The notes beneath the pieces were generated by a model. That model was not told where the DNA came from. It searched no databases and saw nothing but the letters and a program-made list of their open reading frames with translations. Made by a program: the position numbers and the translations under genes. Positions 48,570 to 61,799 of a stretch of DNA of 61,799 nt are shown here, one piece after another. This stretch comes from Hymenoscyphus infarciens (Eukaryota; Ascomycota; Leotiomycetes; Helotiales; Helotiaceae): contig LLCB01000329.1 in assembly GCA_001414345.1 (NCBI GenBank), positions 1-61,799 on the forward strand, written 5' to 3'. Every line of letters begins with the position of its first letter. Positions within the stretch are counted from its first letter, which is position 1.

Positions 48570-51500
48570 ATATACTCTAATATACTATTAATCTTATTAG
48601 GTTTATTAAGATAGAATATTTAGAAAGATATAAATACTTATTTACTTATAAACTTTAATATAGTATATATAAAATTATATATTTAACTTCTAAAAAGAGG
48701 AACTTAAGTAGATATATTAGAAAAGAAGAGGATTAAACTTATTTATATAAGAACTAGATTTAATATTAAAACTATCTAGTTAAGTTATTAAAAGTAATTA
48801 GTAGTAAGTAAGGATATTTAAAAGAAGATTTATATATATTTATTAATAAAAGAACCTACTATTTTTTTTAAAGAAGAGAGTAAAATTAAATATATAATAT
48901 ATTATAAGATAGAAAAGAGATAAAAGATATATAATATATACTTATATTTTATTAGTTAAAATTTAAGCTCTTACTCTATTATTTATCCTATATATACCTA
49001 AGTACTACTTATTAATCTTAACTCCTACTACTATCTACTATATACTCTATTTCTACCTTATTTCTTATAACTTATCTAATTTAGATATATTTAATATAAT
49101 AAAATAATTTATAATATATTTAAAATAAAATAATATTAAAATATTAACTATATAATAAGTTTCTATTTCTTTCTAATACTACTTACTAAATCCTCTATCT
49201 TATAAGATTGTTTTATTTTTATATAGTATTAGTTTAAAGTTTATATAATAATTTAGAAACTAACTATAGCTTTATATTAATTTATAAAATTCTAATCTAT
49301 TTAAAACTTTAAAATTATAAATATCTCTTCTAAGCTTAATATCTATTACTATATTTATATTTAATCTCTTATTTATATAGACTCTAAGAAGCTAAGTTAA
49401 ATTCTTAATAGTATTTATATTATTTAAACTAAGATAACATTCTCTAGTATAGATTAATATAATAATTATGTTTATATACTAGCTAGATTCTTAGTAAGAT
49501 ATTAAGTTATTAATAGAGATTTAAAGTAATTTTATAATTTTATAGTAGTTATTATATAGAGTTTTAAATTACTTTTAAAGTAACTAATACTAGAGAGACT
49601 ATATCTTAATCTTATCTTTCTAAATATATATAGCTAATTATTTAAATAAGAGGTTTTTTAAATAGTATATAGTAAATTTAACCTTTTCTTTAAGTATAGT
49701 ATAAATTATAAGATTATATATAAGATTATTAAAAAGTAAGATAGATAATAGAAACTTTTAAGAATTTTATATAGATTTCTTTAGATAATCTTTAACTATA
49801 CTTATCTCCTCTTTTATTAAATAAAAGCTTATAATCTAAAAATTATAAATAACTAATAGCTAAGTAGTAGTAAGCTAGACTTACTTCTTTTATATTATTA
49901 CTAAAAGATTAAGGTTCTCTAAAGAATATAATTTTATATTTTTAAGAAAGCTAAAATCCTCTTTATTAAGATAAGCTATATTATTAAGATCTAGTCTACT
50001 ATATTTAACTCTAAACTAATAATATTCTTTAGTTAAGAGATCTAAAGTATAAATACTAAATACTAGTTTCTTATTATTTAGTCTTTTATAAGTAAAGGTA
50101 TAAGTTTTTATAATAGAGAATTTATAAATTCTCTACTTTAAATTAGCTTTAAGTATAAGTAAGAGGATTTTTTTACTAATTAAGTATTATTTTTTAATAG
50201 ACTTTAAAGTCTTTATATTCCTATATTAGGTTAATTATATTAGAACTAAGTATATCTTAGATCTCTTATTAAAAGTAGACTTAAATCTTAGCTTAAATCT
50301 AAGATTAGAGGTATAAATTATAAAGATTATAATATATAATATTAGAAGAAGATAATATAGAAGTAAATATAGAAAAAGAGATAAAGACTTAATATTAATA
50401 TAATTTATAAGAGATTCTATTATTAATAAATAAATAAATTATATTTTATAAATAAAGCTCTACTCTAGTTTATTCTAGTCTACTTAGCTCTAGCTTTACT
50501 CTATTAATTATCTTAGCTAAATCTAATATATAAATTTAACTTATAAACTAAATTTTTTCTTTATTATATATAATAGCTATTCCTTTTAAAGTAGAAAATA
50601 ATAGATAATCTTTAATAATAGATAATACTTATTAAGTATAAGTAATTTGTTTTTAATACTAAATATTATACTTTATACTTTAAGAAGTATTTTAAGAACG
50701 TTAGTTAAAATAGTAGATTAACTAAATATATAATAAAGTATAAAGTATATAAAGTAAGATATAGAGTAGTTATTTCTTAAAAGAAAATATCTCTTTCTAA
50801 AATAGTAGAGAAATAATAGAATTTAAATTTATAAGTTAATAACTAGTAAACTACTAGTTATAGTAAAATTTAAATTAGTATAGAAAATTAAAAGATAATT
50901 TATAAAGAAGAATAAGTATATTAAAGAATATAGTAGTATTATAGAAAAGCTAGTAGTAAAGGAATAATAAGTTATAAGTAAGTATAAATATAATAAGTAT
51001 ATACTTTTTATAAAGATTATAATAGAGATTATACTTTTAAATTAATTTTTAACTTAGTATTATAATATTAATAGAATAAAGTTTTTAGAATAACGTTTAA
51101 ATAGAATTCTCTTAAATAGAACTATATCTAATAGAATTATATTAGATAGAAGCCTAACTAGAAACGTTCTCTCTTATAAACTAAGACTATAACTAATATT
51201 TAGATTATTTTATTAATTATAAAGTTAATAAATATTTTTAAGATATTAATAGATTTCTAAAACTAGGTTAACTTTAATAACTTCCTATTATAAACCTTAT
51301 AAGAAAAGTAAGAGATAATATATAAACTCTAATAATAAAAATACTAAGTAGATTATATTTATTTATACTTACTAATATATAAAGTTTTTAATTTTCTTTT
51401 AAAAGTAGGTAAAAATTTTTTAGATTTATAAAGATAGAATATATAATAAAAAGTAGAAATAACTTCTTTATATATTATTTATTATTTAACTATAAGAATT

Positions 51501-54500
51501 CTATTTAAATAAATATAAAAATAAATTAACTATATATATTTAAAGTTTAGCTTCTTCTTTTTTTTCTAGTTTAACTTTAATAGAACTATTAAGTAATAGA
51601 TAAAAGGTAGCTTATCTAAGAAGACCTCCTTTTTTAATTATTTACTTAGATATAAGATATATAATAGATTTAAAATAGAAGCTTCTTTATAGTTAGAGAG
51701 ATAATATATTTAAGAACTTAAAGCTAGTAAAAAAGCCTTATAATATAAATAAAAATAAGTAGATAATAAGAAAATAATTTATACTTATTTACTAAGAAAT
51801 CTATATATAAAAGGATTATCTAGATAATAATTAGATAAAGTTACTACTTTCTTATAACTATTCTTTTTACTTTTAGCTTTATAGCTTTATATTAAAAGAA
51901 GTATAATACTCTTTTATTTTATTTTTTAAGAAGTACTTAATATCTTAAGAAATTATCTTAGGAAATTATCTTATAAAATTATCTTAAGTAATTTATAAAT
52001 ATAACTCTTTCTTTATTAAGTATTACTTTAATTAATTAAAGTCTTTTTATACTTATAGATATTAAGATAAAGAAAGTAATTATATTTAGTTCTAACTATA
52101 TATAGTTATTATATTAGTACTATCTTATTAGTATTAATATAGTAGCTTTTTAATATATAGTACTATCTAATTAGAGCGTTACTACTTTATTTAGTATAAT
52201 AATATATTTAACTATATATATTTAAAATAATATAATAATAAAGCTTTTAAAATAACTAAATTAATTAACTTTAAAAACTACTAACTCTTAATATATAGCT
52301 AAATAGTATAAATAATAAACTATACTCTTATAACTAATTATATTTTAAAAAAACTATATATAAGAATATAGAAAAAGTAAAGCCTAAGGCTTTAGCTATT
52401 ATTAAATAAGGAACATACTTATAAATATTATTAAAAAACACTATTAAATACTAGTAATAAATATAAGACTATAAGACTCCTAGGTAGCTATATCTCTCTT
52501 ATTAATATAGCTAGCTAAAGATTATTATAGAAAATACTACTAAACTTCTAAAGCCTCTTAGTATAAGTATAAAAAAAAAAATAAAAAAGATAATTATATT
52601 AGAATATAAACTATAAACTATAACTTATCTATAATAATAATTAAGTAAAATATTAGAAATATTAAGACTCTTTAACTTATTATAAGAAATAAGTCTTAAA
52701 TACTACTTTTTTCTTTAATATATAATTATTTAAATTTACTTATATTTAGTAATAGTGTTATCTAGAAATTTAAGCTTTCTAGTAGCTATATAGTAGAATC
52801 GACTAATATATAAAAAAGTCTTAAGAACTATAGACTTTAGTAAGCTATTCTAATACTTAGTAAAATACTTAGATTTTTTAATAGTATATCTTTTAATTAG
52901 TAAAAGACTAGTTTTAAAGCCTTAATAAGTATAATTAAATACTATATTAATCTAGATTTTAGTAATTCTTATAATACTAACTTATATTTTAAGAAAATTT
53001 AAAGCTCTATTTATAAAACTTTATTAAAGTAAAGTAAGTTATAATTCTATTTTACTTATATATCTTAAAATATTTTTAAAACTAGTATTATTAAGATTAA
53101 GTATATTATTATTATTATTAGTATTATTAATAACGTTATTAATAGTATAAGTGTTAAGTAAGTTTAGTAAATATAAAAAAATACTTAATTAATATATAGA
53201 TATAGATAACTAAGATAACTATATAACTATATAAGGAGATTTATAAGAAGATCTATAATAAGTAGGTATTTAGAGAGAGATATAAGGTAATCTTTAAGAA
53301 GTATTCTAAGAGATTATAGAAGCTTTAAATATAATAACTATATATTAAGAATTATTAGTACTAGTAGAAGTAATAATAGTATAATAAGAACTATTAGTAT
53401 TTATATAGAATAAGGTAGGTTTAGAAGAAACACGAGTTTAAGAGGTTAAAATACTAGAAGTAGTAAAGTTCTAGCTAATTAGCTTAGATTAAAAAGTTTA
53501 ATTAATTAATACTTACTTAATTTTTTAAAAAGCGCTTCTATTTAATAGAAGAGATAGAGATCTTAGTATTATAAAGATAAATAGACTAATTAGTATTAGA
53601 AAACTAAGGATTACGTCTATACTATTCTTAGTATACTAATATAAGTAGTAGAAGACTAGTCTTATAAGGAATCTAATAATAATTAGTAATAGTATAAGAT
53701 ATTAGTATTATAAGATATTATAAGGTTATAAGATACTTTTAACATACTATAATATTTATATATTATAGTAAGAATACTAAGTACTATTTAATTAGCTTTA
53801 GAGTAAGATAGATTATAGAGAGTAGCTTATTTAAGAATATATTAGAGTTATAAAAAAGAAGAAGTAAATACTCTATTTTAAGGTAGTTTATTTACTAAGA
53901 TAAAGACCTACTTAGTATATTATATAACTATTAGAAATAGATAGAGTCTAAGTTAATATATAACTAAGTATTAGAGCTAATTTAACTTTAACTTTATATA
54001 TCTAACTTTATATAATATTATTAGATACTTAATTATATTTTAGTATAATATAATTAATTTAGTATACTACTTTATATTTATTTCTTAAAATAGAGACTAA
54101 CTTATAACTATAGCTTTTATAAATATAGACCTTACTTACTCTTATATTTTATAAGTTATCTATATCTATATCTATATTCTTAATTTATAATACCTTTATA
54201 ATTTAAACCTAACTTCTTTATAAATAATAAATACTATAAAGTTCCTTTTTTAACTAATAATACTAATATTTAGTATTACTTAGCTAGTCTTAGAATTATA
54301 ACTTTAAAAGTTAGTAAAAGTCTTCTTAAAATATCTAATAAAGTTATAGTCTTTTATAATTATACTAATATTAACTAACTATTTTTTACTATTTCTATAA
54401 AAGATCTTTATCTAACTATAAAGTAATAATTAAAGTATAAGAAGTATTATAATAGTATTATATATATTCTATTATAAGTAAAGGCTTAGATTAGAGTATC

Positions 54501-57060
54501 TTTTTCTTAATTAAGTAGATAATAGAGAGCTAAACTTATACTTAAGAATATATACTTACTAGATAATAAAGATATATATATAGTAAAAGGAATTAATATT
54601 CTTACTTTATTTTAAAGAAAAAGTAATTTAAAATATACTAATAAAGTCTTTAAAGAGATTAGAAACATTATATACTAACTTAATTACTTAACTATTTTAA
54701 AGTTTAAAAAATATAAAGAGATAGCTAAAAGTAATATTTTTTCTACGTCTATTTATACTATAAATATACTAATAAGAGATATTAGCCTTAAACCTACTAA
54801 CCTATATAATAAAACTATTCTTACTTACTTAAAAGAGAAAGCTATATACTTATTAGATTATAAGATATAAAAATAGAAAAGAGATAATACTCTAATTCCT
54901 CTTATAAATAATATTAAACTTAATAGCTAATATTTTAAATTAAAATAATATAGTAGATTAAAGTAGAGTATAGATAATAATAAGTAGTTAGATAATAATA
55001 TACTTATAATTTTAATTATTAATATTAAGATATCTCTAGTTTTAAAAACCTTTACTAAGGTTAAGTTAAAAATCCTTACTTTTAGTTCTTAATTCTTAAA
55101 AGAATAGCTAAATAAATTAACTACTTTACTTTCTTAAGTTACTTCTAATAAGCCTTCTTTAAATCTTCTTAATATATTTACTAATAAACTACTTAGTAAA
55201 AGTAGTTAAAGTAGAAGAGAATAAAACTATTAATATCTTAAGAGAAAAGTAACTTAAATCTCTAAAACTTTTAATTAAAAGTATTTAGAAGTTAGAATCT
55301 AAGCTACTAATTCTTTAAAATTTAAATTAAAACACCTTCTTAGTCCTTTCTTTAATAATACTACTAGTTAATTTATATATTAAGACTACTTCTATTCCTT
55401 CTTCTAAATTACTACTAGTTAATTCTATATTATTAATAGTATACCTCTCTCTTTTTAAAGCTAACTTACTACTCTTTATTCTTATATTTAAGTCTAGCTT
55501 AGTTATTATAAATTCTATATTAGCTATTTCTAATAGTATAGTTAAAGCTTCTTCTATATTAGAATCTACTAATTTAAATATTAAAACTTATTCTATAAAT
55601 CCTTAAAATCGTAGTTCTATTTTTAAGAACTTAGTTAATTTAAGCTTTAAGTTAAATATTATATAACTAGTCTTAATAGTAGAGAAAATAAATTTCTAAA
55701 ATAAGCTTATAAAGGAAAATACTATTAAAGTTTATTTAAACTATCTCTTTCTATTTTTAGTTAAAGATAAGGAAATAGATTTTAATTATTTTTTATAAAA
55801 TAATAACTTAATTAATAAAATACTAGACTTTTTACCTTTTAATCTTAATAATAAGACTAAAAAGAGTCTTTTTATTACTAATAATAAGAAAGATAATAAG
55901 AAGGATAATAAGAAGAATATTATTAAATAACTTAGCTAGCTACTATTTAAGGTAGAAGAAGGTTTAGAAGTAGACTTAAACTTAATTAATCTAGGTTTTA
56001 CTAATTTTAGTTAGCTACTTTTAGATTTAATTTATACTTTAGATAGACTAATAATAAGTACTTTTATAAGCCTAGTAAATGCTTCTATAAGCTTAGTAAT
56101 AGTATTAAATATCTTAGATATTAATCTTAAAAAACTTTATAGCTCTTATATTTTACTTTATATTATTAACTTTATAATAAAGGCTTATTATCTCTCTTTT
56201 AAGAAAGGTAAATTAACTACTATAACTAGAAAATCTAAGAAATAAGTAGCTAAAAAATAAGTTATTATTTAATAACTAGTATATAAACGTCTATATTAAG
56301 ATAGCTAAGAATAAGTTTTAATATACTCTACTTATTCTATATTCTACTAAGAGTATTTAACTTAGTTTCTCTTAAATAGATTAATAGATATAAAAGATTA
56401 GAGTTTATTATATAAAATAGTAAGAAGAGAATTTAAGAATTACTTTAAAAGACTTAACTATTATTAGTTATTTATGTTTAATTAACTAAAGATAAATAAA
56501 TTTAATTAAGAAGAAAAACCTTAAATATTATAATTTAGATTATTTTAAGTATTATTAAAAGTATATAATTTACTAAAATAAGAGAGATAGAGAAGAGGTA
56601 TTTAATATAAGGTTTAGTTAATAACTATTATATATCTATAAAATAATATCTACTAGTACTATTTTAACTTTTAAATATACTCTAAAAATATCTACTACTT
56701 CTATAAAGACTAGCTTAAACTAGAATAATTATAATAAAAAAAGTATAAATAATTACTAATATAAATATAAGTATATAAAAAGCTCTTACTAGATTATAAG
56801 TATTATTTCTTATTTTTAGTTATTACTAATATTTATTTAAAGCTACTCTTTTATAATTTATAAGAAGATATATAACTTTCTTATAGTCTTAGCCTTTAAG
56901 TAAACCTACTAGCGTCTCTATTAATAAAGATACTAAAAATACTAAAGATATATTATCTCTAAAGCCTTAAACTCTTATCCTAGAATCTATATCTCTAGAT
57001 TTTTAGCCTATTACCTATTATATTAGTAAAAGAAGAGTATTTTTAGAATTATACTTTATA

Positions 57061-57375
57061 AGCTATTATACTAGTAAAGACATAGTACTTATAGAGCTAT
57101 AATCTACTAGCTATTTTATAAGTAATTATACTAGTAAAGACATAACACTTATAAAGCTATAATCTATTAGCTATTCTATAAGTAATTATACTAGTAAAGA
57201 CGTAGTATTTATAGAGCTATAATCTACTAGCTATCTTATAAGCGATTACTATTCTATAAGCGATTATATTAGTAAAGACGTAATACTTATAGAGCTATAA
57301 TCTATTAGCTATCTTATAAGTAATTACTATTCTATAAGTAATTACTATCTTATAAGTAATTATACTAGTAAAGAT
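57061..57375. repeat. 60-base tandem repeat with 18-base sub-repeat
   Basis: Three copies line up at 57061, 57121 and 57181 (TATACTAGTAAAGACATA and GAGCTATAATCTACTAGC). Later copies are lengthened by insertions of an 18-base word, ATTCTATAAGCGATTACT. Both periods are multiples of 3, as in repeats that grew inside a coding frame. Confidence 0.85.
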
Positions 57376-60300
57376 ATAAGATTACTAGAACTATAACTTA
57401 GAATCAAAGATATTAGTATTCTAGAAACTTAATAAAAGAGCTATATTAGAACTTAGTTAATAGAAGAAGACGAAATTAATTAGTTAAACTTAAAAAATTT
57501 ATTATTACTAAATTACTAAGCTTATATTATATAGTATAATTATCTCTTAGTCTCTCTAACTTTATACTAGTCTATAATATAATAATAGAATAGTATATAC
57601 TTAAAGTTATTCTATCTACTAGATAATATAACTAAATAGTAGAATTCTCTACTTATACTCTTATAAAATATTACCTTTTTAAAAACTAATACTATAATCT
57701 TTATTATTCTAACTAGATCTTACCTCTCTTTTAAGACTATAGCTTTATTTTTAAATTTATTTATATCTTTTAAGATTATAAATTTTAAGTTTCTAACTAA
57801 ATCTTATATACTTTCTATAACTTTAAAGATTAATTCTTCTATTAATCTTACTTTTATAAAAGTTATAGACTATTCTTAAGCTTTTTCTCTTATTTTAGCT
57901 AGTAATAGGATTAGTTCTTTAATTAAAGTAACTCTTTTTAAAGTTTACTATAGTTCTTTAATTAAATTATCTCTATTAATTATAAAAGCTTATAGTTTAT
58001 TAAGATCTTAGTCTAGCTTTAAGAACATAGATAGTAAGTCTTTACTTTTAAGTATTAAACTATATTTATCTTAAAATTAACTATCTCTTTAAATATTATT
58101 AGTTACTTTAGTAGTAAACCTCTACTATTTAAAAACACCTTTTACTTATCTATTATTAGAAGTTAAATAGTCTTAAAGCTTAAGAGAATTTTATTACTAG
58201 TTTTCCTCTCTAGTAAATTATTCTTTAAAATACTAGAGTTATTCTCTAATAATAATATATCTATTACTTAGTAGAAGAATAGTTCTTTAACTTAAAAGCT
58301 AGCTACTTAAAGTAGAAATATAAGTCTATAATCTTCTTACTTATTATTAATATAAATTTTCTATATAAGATATATTTAACTCTATTATTAAACTTCTAAA
58401 ATAGTAGATTTAAAATAATAAAGTTAAAATTATACTTTTACTTTAAAACGAAATTTCCTTAGTAAGTAAGGCTTTATAAAAAGTATAAAAGATATTTAAA
58501 ATTAAAGAATACTAAAATACTATTATTTTTATAATAGAATTACTATATAAATAATAAATTTAAGATAAGATAGTAAAAGATTTATTTAATATATTAGTAA
58601 ACTTATTAATAATAAAGACATATTATAATAAACTTATATTATTAGTAGTAGATATTATAAATAAATCTTTAATTAGTAAAGATTATCTTAACTCTAATAT
58701 ATAGCTCTTATTATTTTAAATACTACTATTATCTTCTATAATTAAAAATTTATATAAAGGATTACTTTAAGAAGCTAGTTTATTACCTTTAATAGTAGAT
58801 TTTAGTAATAAAGATAATAAAAATAATAAAGCTAGCTTTAATAACTCTAGTTCTTTATTTAAATTAGATAAATTAGATTTAAATGAATTAGAGAAGCTTA
58901 TAATTAAGAATATAGATAATATTACTAATTCTTTATCTAAATTAGATAGATTAAAGAAGCTTAAATTCTATATATAAGTTTCTAGTAAGAAGAATACTTT
59001 AAAGAATCTAAACCTTAGTTCTAAAGTTACTTCTATAATAAAGAGAGTAGTATTATCTTATATATTAATATCTAGTTAAAACTAAGAATTAGATATAGTA
59101 AAGATAAAGGCTTAGTATAATATATTTATAGTAGGTTATAAATTTAAAAAGACTTTTAAATTTTATATATTAAAATATAAAGAATCTTTTAAGTATCTAG
59201 ATAGGTAGTATAAGATTAGTAATTAGATATAGAGAGTAGAGTATCTAGATTTATACTTAGTAGTATATATAATTTAGAAAGTTTTATATAAAGTTCTAAC
59301 TAACTATTTTTAATATCTTAACTTACTAAAAATAGACTATTTATTATATATAAACCTTAATAAAGTAATTTCTAGGAAAATAGATAGTACTAAAATAGAT
59401 GTTATAGATATTATAAAGAGATAAGTCTAGATAGTTAGAAGTAATGATCTTTTTATTAAGATATTAGATTATAAGCCTATTTAAAAATAGAGTAAATTTT
59501 TAGCTTATAAAGGTAATAAACTAGAACCTCTTTTTCTAATATACTTAAAAGAAAGTTAGCTTAATATTTATAATATCTTTTAACTTAATATAAATAATAT
59601 ATATAAAGATTAGAAGAATATATATAAACTTCTCTTTTAATAATAGTAAAAAGATCTTATAAATAGAAAGTTTAGTCTAATTAATATAGTAACTCTTAGT
59701 CTAGTATAAATAAATAATATAAGATATAAACTAGATTTAATTCTAAATACTAAAATACTTATAAATAAGGAAAAATATATAATAAAGGAAGTAAGCTTAA
59801 GTATACTTAGACTCTCTAATTTATAACCTAACTTAACTAGTAGTACTTTATAAGATAGTATTTCTAATAAACTTAAGAAATATCTATTTACTAATAAGAT
59901 ATCTCTCTTATAAGTAATAGAGGAAGAAGAGGAAGTTAACCTAGAAACGCTAACTCTAAAGAAACTAAGATCTATAGCTAAATTAAAGGCTAGATTAAAA
60001 GCTAGGTTAAAGGTAATAGTAATAAAGGATCTTTATAATATGTTTTTTAATTATAAGTATAAGAATTAGATTTAATTTACTCTAGTACTATATTAAAATT
60101 CTAAATCTAGGTTAATAACTATTTCTAAGTTAGATAAAATAATCTATAGAGTTCTAGATCTTCTACTACTATTAATACTTAAAGGTATTATTAATATATA
60201 TACTTTTAACTTTACTTATATATATAACCTAGTTATTAATATAATATACTAGTATTACTATATAAAGAAGATTCTTTATAATAGTAGAGATAAAAAGGTT

Positions 60301-60474
60301 TTTTAGTATTATTATATAGCTTTATTTATAATTTAATTCTTATTTAAAAGTTTAAGAAATAATTATTCTAAGGTAATTAAGGTTAATATCTATTACTAGT
60401 ATATATAATAGTACTTACTAAGTTATTAAAAGGCTCTAGAGCTCTACTAAGTAAGGTCTTAACTAAAAATTATA

Positions 60475-60636
60475 GTAAAGGAGAAGGAGAAGGATATAAA
60501 AGAGAAGGCTAAGAAGGTAAAGGCTAAGAAGAGAAAGAGAGCTATAGAAGAAGGAATAGCTAATATAAGAAAGAGAAAGACTAAGAGTAAATATATAGAG
60601 GGATTAATAAGAAAGAAGAGTAAGAAGAAGTATTAA
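60475..60636 (+). pseudogene. Lysine-rich reading-frame remnant, probably a transposon protein end
   Basis: A run of 53 sense codons ends in TAA at 60634-60636 inside DNA otherwise full of stops. It encodes a very basic segment (VKEKEKDIKEKAKKVK, later IRKRKTKSK and IRKKSKKK). Lys, Glu, Arg and Ile codons of this kind contain no CA or TG and would survive RIP, so the run may be the preserved C-terminus of a transposase or related protein. Upstream the frame is broken by TAG and TAA. The family cannot be named from this alone. Confidence 0.4.
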
Positions 60637-61799
60637 TAAATAAAGTATATAAATATTTTTTATTTAGATTTTAATATTTTAATAAAAAAAGTATTAAAGA
60701 TACTAGTAATAATATTAATTAAAGATACTATTATTCTTATTTATAACTTTAAATAAGAATATTAATATAATACTAGGTTTTACTAGGTTTCTTTTATATT
60801 CTAATCCTAGTTTCTCTTACTACTAGTTAACTTCTATAATATACTTATACTTTATTAAAAGAAAGATATAATAAAGAAAAGTAATACTAAGTAATTAAGA
60901 CTAAAAGAAAAATAAAAGGTATTATAAGTATAATAATTAATAAAACATATACTTAAAATATATAAAGCTATACTAAAAGAAAAGAATAATAAAGTAGCTT
61001 ATAAAAGAAGATTAATAAAACTTTTAATAAAGAAGTTTAGAATATATAAATATATATAAGTAAATAAAATAAAAGAAAGAAATAATAATATTATATATAT
61101 AAAGAGTAATAAAACCTACTTACTTTATTTAAATATAGATATTTATATAACTTCTTTATTTAAATAATAGTACTATATATCTAAGAAGTAATAAATATTA
61201 TAATCTACTAATTTAAATTATAATAAGTTATATTTACTCTTTTCCTACTAAAGTAGTACTATTAAATTCTATTACTATATTACTTAAAAAGTAATTCTAC
61301 TTTATTATAATTCTATAGCCTATTACTATAATTCCTTCTAATATTATAATTATTCCTAACCTATTTTAATATACTTTATAACCTAGTATACCTTCTAATC
61401 TATTACTAATTAGTATCTATTAATTAGTATAATAGATATTATAAGTAAAGTAGAGATTAAATTAGTAATAAATATAAAGTAGAGTAAGAGAAGTTAGTTA
61501 ACTATAACTTTTTAATTATAATAGAATACTTAAAGAATATAAGGTTAATTATTAAATTATTCTTTAAAAGTTAAATAATAAACTTATAGTTTTTATATAA
61601 CTATTTAATTTATAAAAGTCTAATATTATCTTTATTATTCTACTTATTAGTATTTATAAAAGAATCTTTATTTATATTCTTATTATTATATTTTAGTTTA
61701 TTAAAAGTACTTTTACTTATTATATTTATTCTTATATACCTTTTTATATCTTAAAAAGGTATCTTTTTTCTAAATTTCTTAACGTTTCTTCTCTATTTA

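Larger units (their letters stand above)
37349..61799. other. 24 kb AT-rich RIP-degraded region
   Basis: No intact gene is found from here to the window end. Two sampled lines have 4 and 11 G or C among 60 bases (52201 and 43201). CA and TG are very rare on both strands, while TAG, TAA and CTTA words abound, the expected outcome of heavy RIP. Stops occur in all frames except short lysine-rich runs. Tandem repeats listed separately show it is not random. It probably consists of old transposons; the region continues beyond the window. Confidence 0.8.

Overview
The window looks like nuclear DNA of a filamentous ascomycete (Pezizomycotina; possibly Leotiomycetes, which is a guess). The genes have short introns of 47-114 bases with GT..AG ends and GCTAA-type branch sites, apart from one 347-base intron. 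The protein families are typical of moulds: 2EXR, DUF7580, Zn2Cys6 and GNAT. The flanking DNA is extremely AT-rich and nearly free of the dinucleotides CA and TG, the signature of repeat-induced point mutation (RIP).

Layout: (1) 1-1145 is an AT-only inverted and tandem repeat with an exact 215-base internal period. 1146-2480 is a RIP-altered relic. (2) 2481-31588 is a gene island of about 29 kb. From left to right it holds two 2EXR proteins (minus strand), a short broken SDR relic, a DUF7580 protein (minus) divergent from a Zn2Cys6/C2H2 zinc-finger gene (plus), a conserved protein of unknown function (minus), a membrane-anchored coiled-coil protein (minus), a seven-helix membrane protein (plus), a secreted beta-propeller lactonase (plus) facing a secreted sugar-lactone-oxidase-like flavoprotein (minus), a 1.6 kb array of a dispersed short motif, and a GNAT acetyltransferase (minus). 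(3) 31589-37348 is a 5.7 kb satellite of about 47-base palindromic units with higher-order structure. (4) 37349-61799 is about 24 kb of AT-rich, RIP-degraded DNA without intact genes. It still shows tandem repeats of 48, 57 and 60/18 bases and a lysine-rich reading-frame remnant, so at least part of it was once coding, probably transposon, sequence.

Mobile elements: a TA-flanked MITE (11543-11976) interrupts the zinc-finger gene and carries inside one of its terminal repeats a second MITE of hAT type (11562-11756). A longer, clean copy of the hAT MITE with an 8-base target duplication lies at 17917-18194. The zinc-finger gene also has a 1-base frameshift and a RIP-like stop, so it is probably a pseudogene.

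Possible links between genes: the lactonase and the lactone oxidase are tail to tail and both carry signal peptides, which would fit extracellular sugar-lactone chemistry (inference). The least explained signals are the dispersed motif array (26311-27890), whose 16-base core also occurs in both hAT MITEs, the palindromic satellite, and a 347-base intron made of repeated TTTCCGAG-like words. No tRNA, rRNA, telomere repeat or CRISPR array was seen. Exon borders come from reading splice signals by eye.
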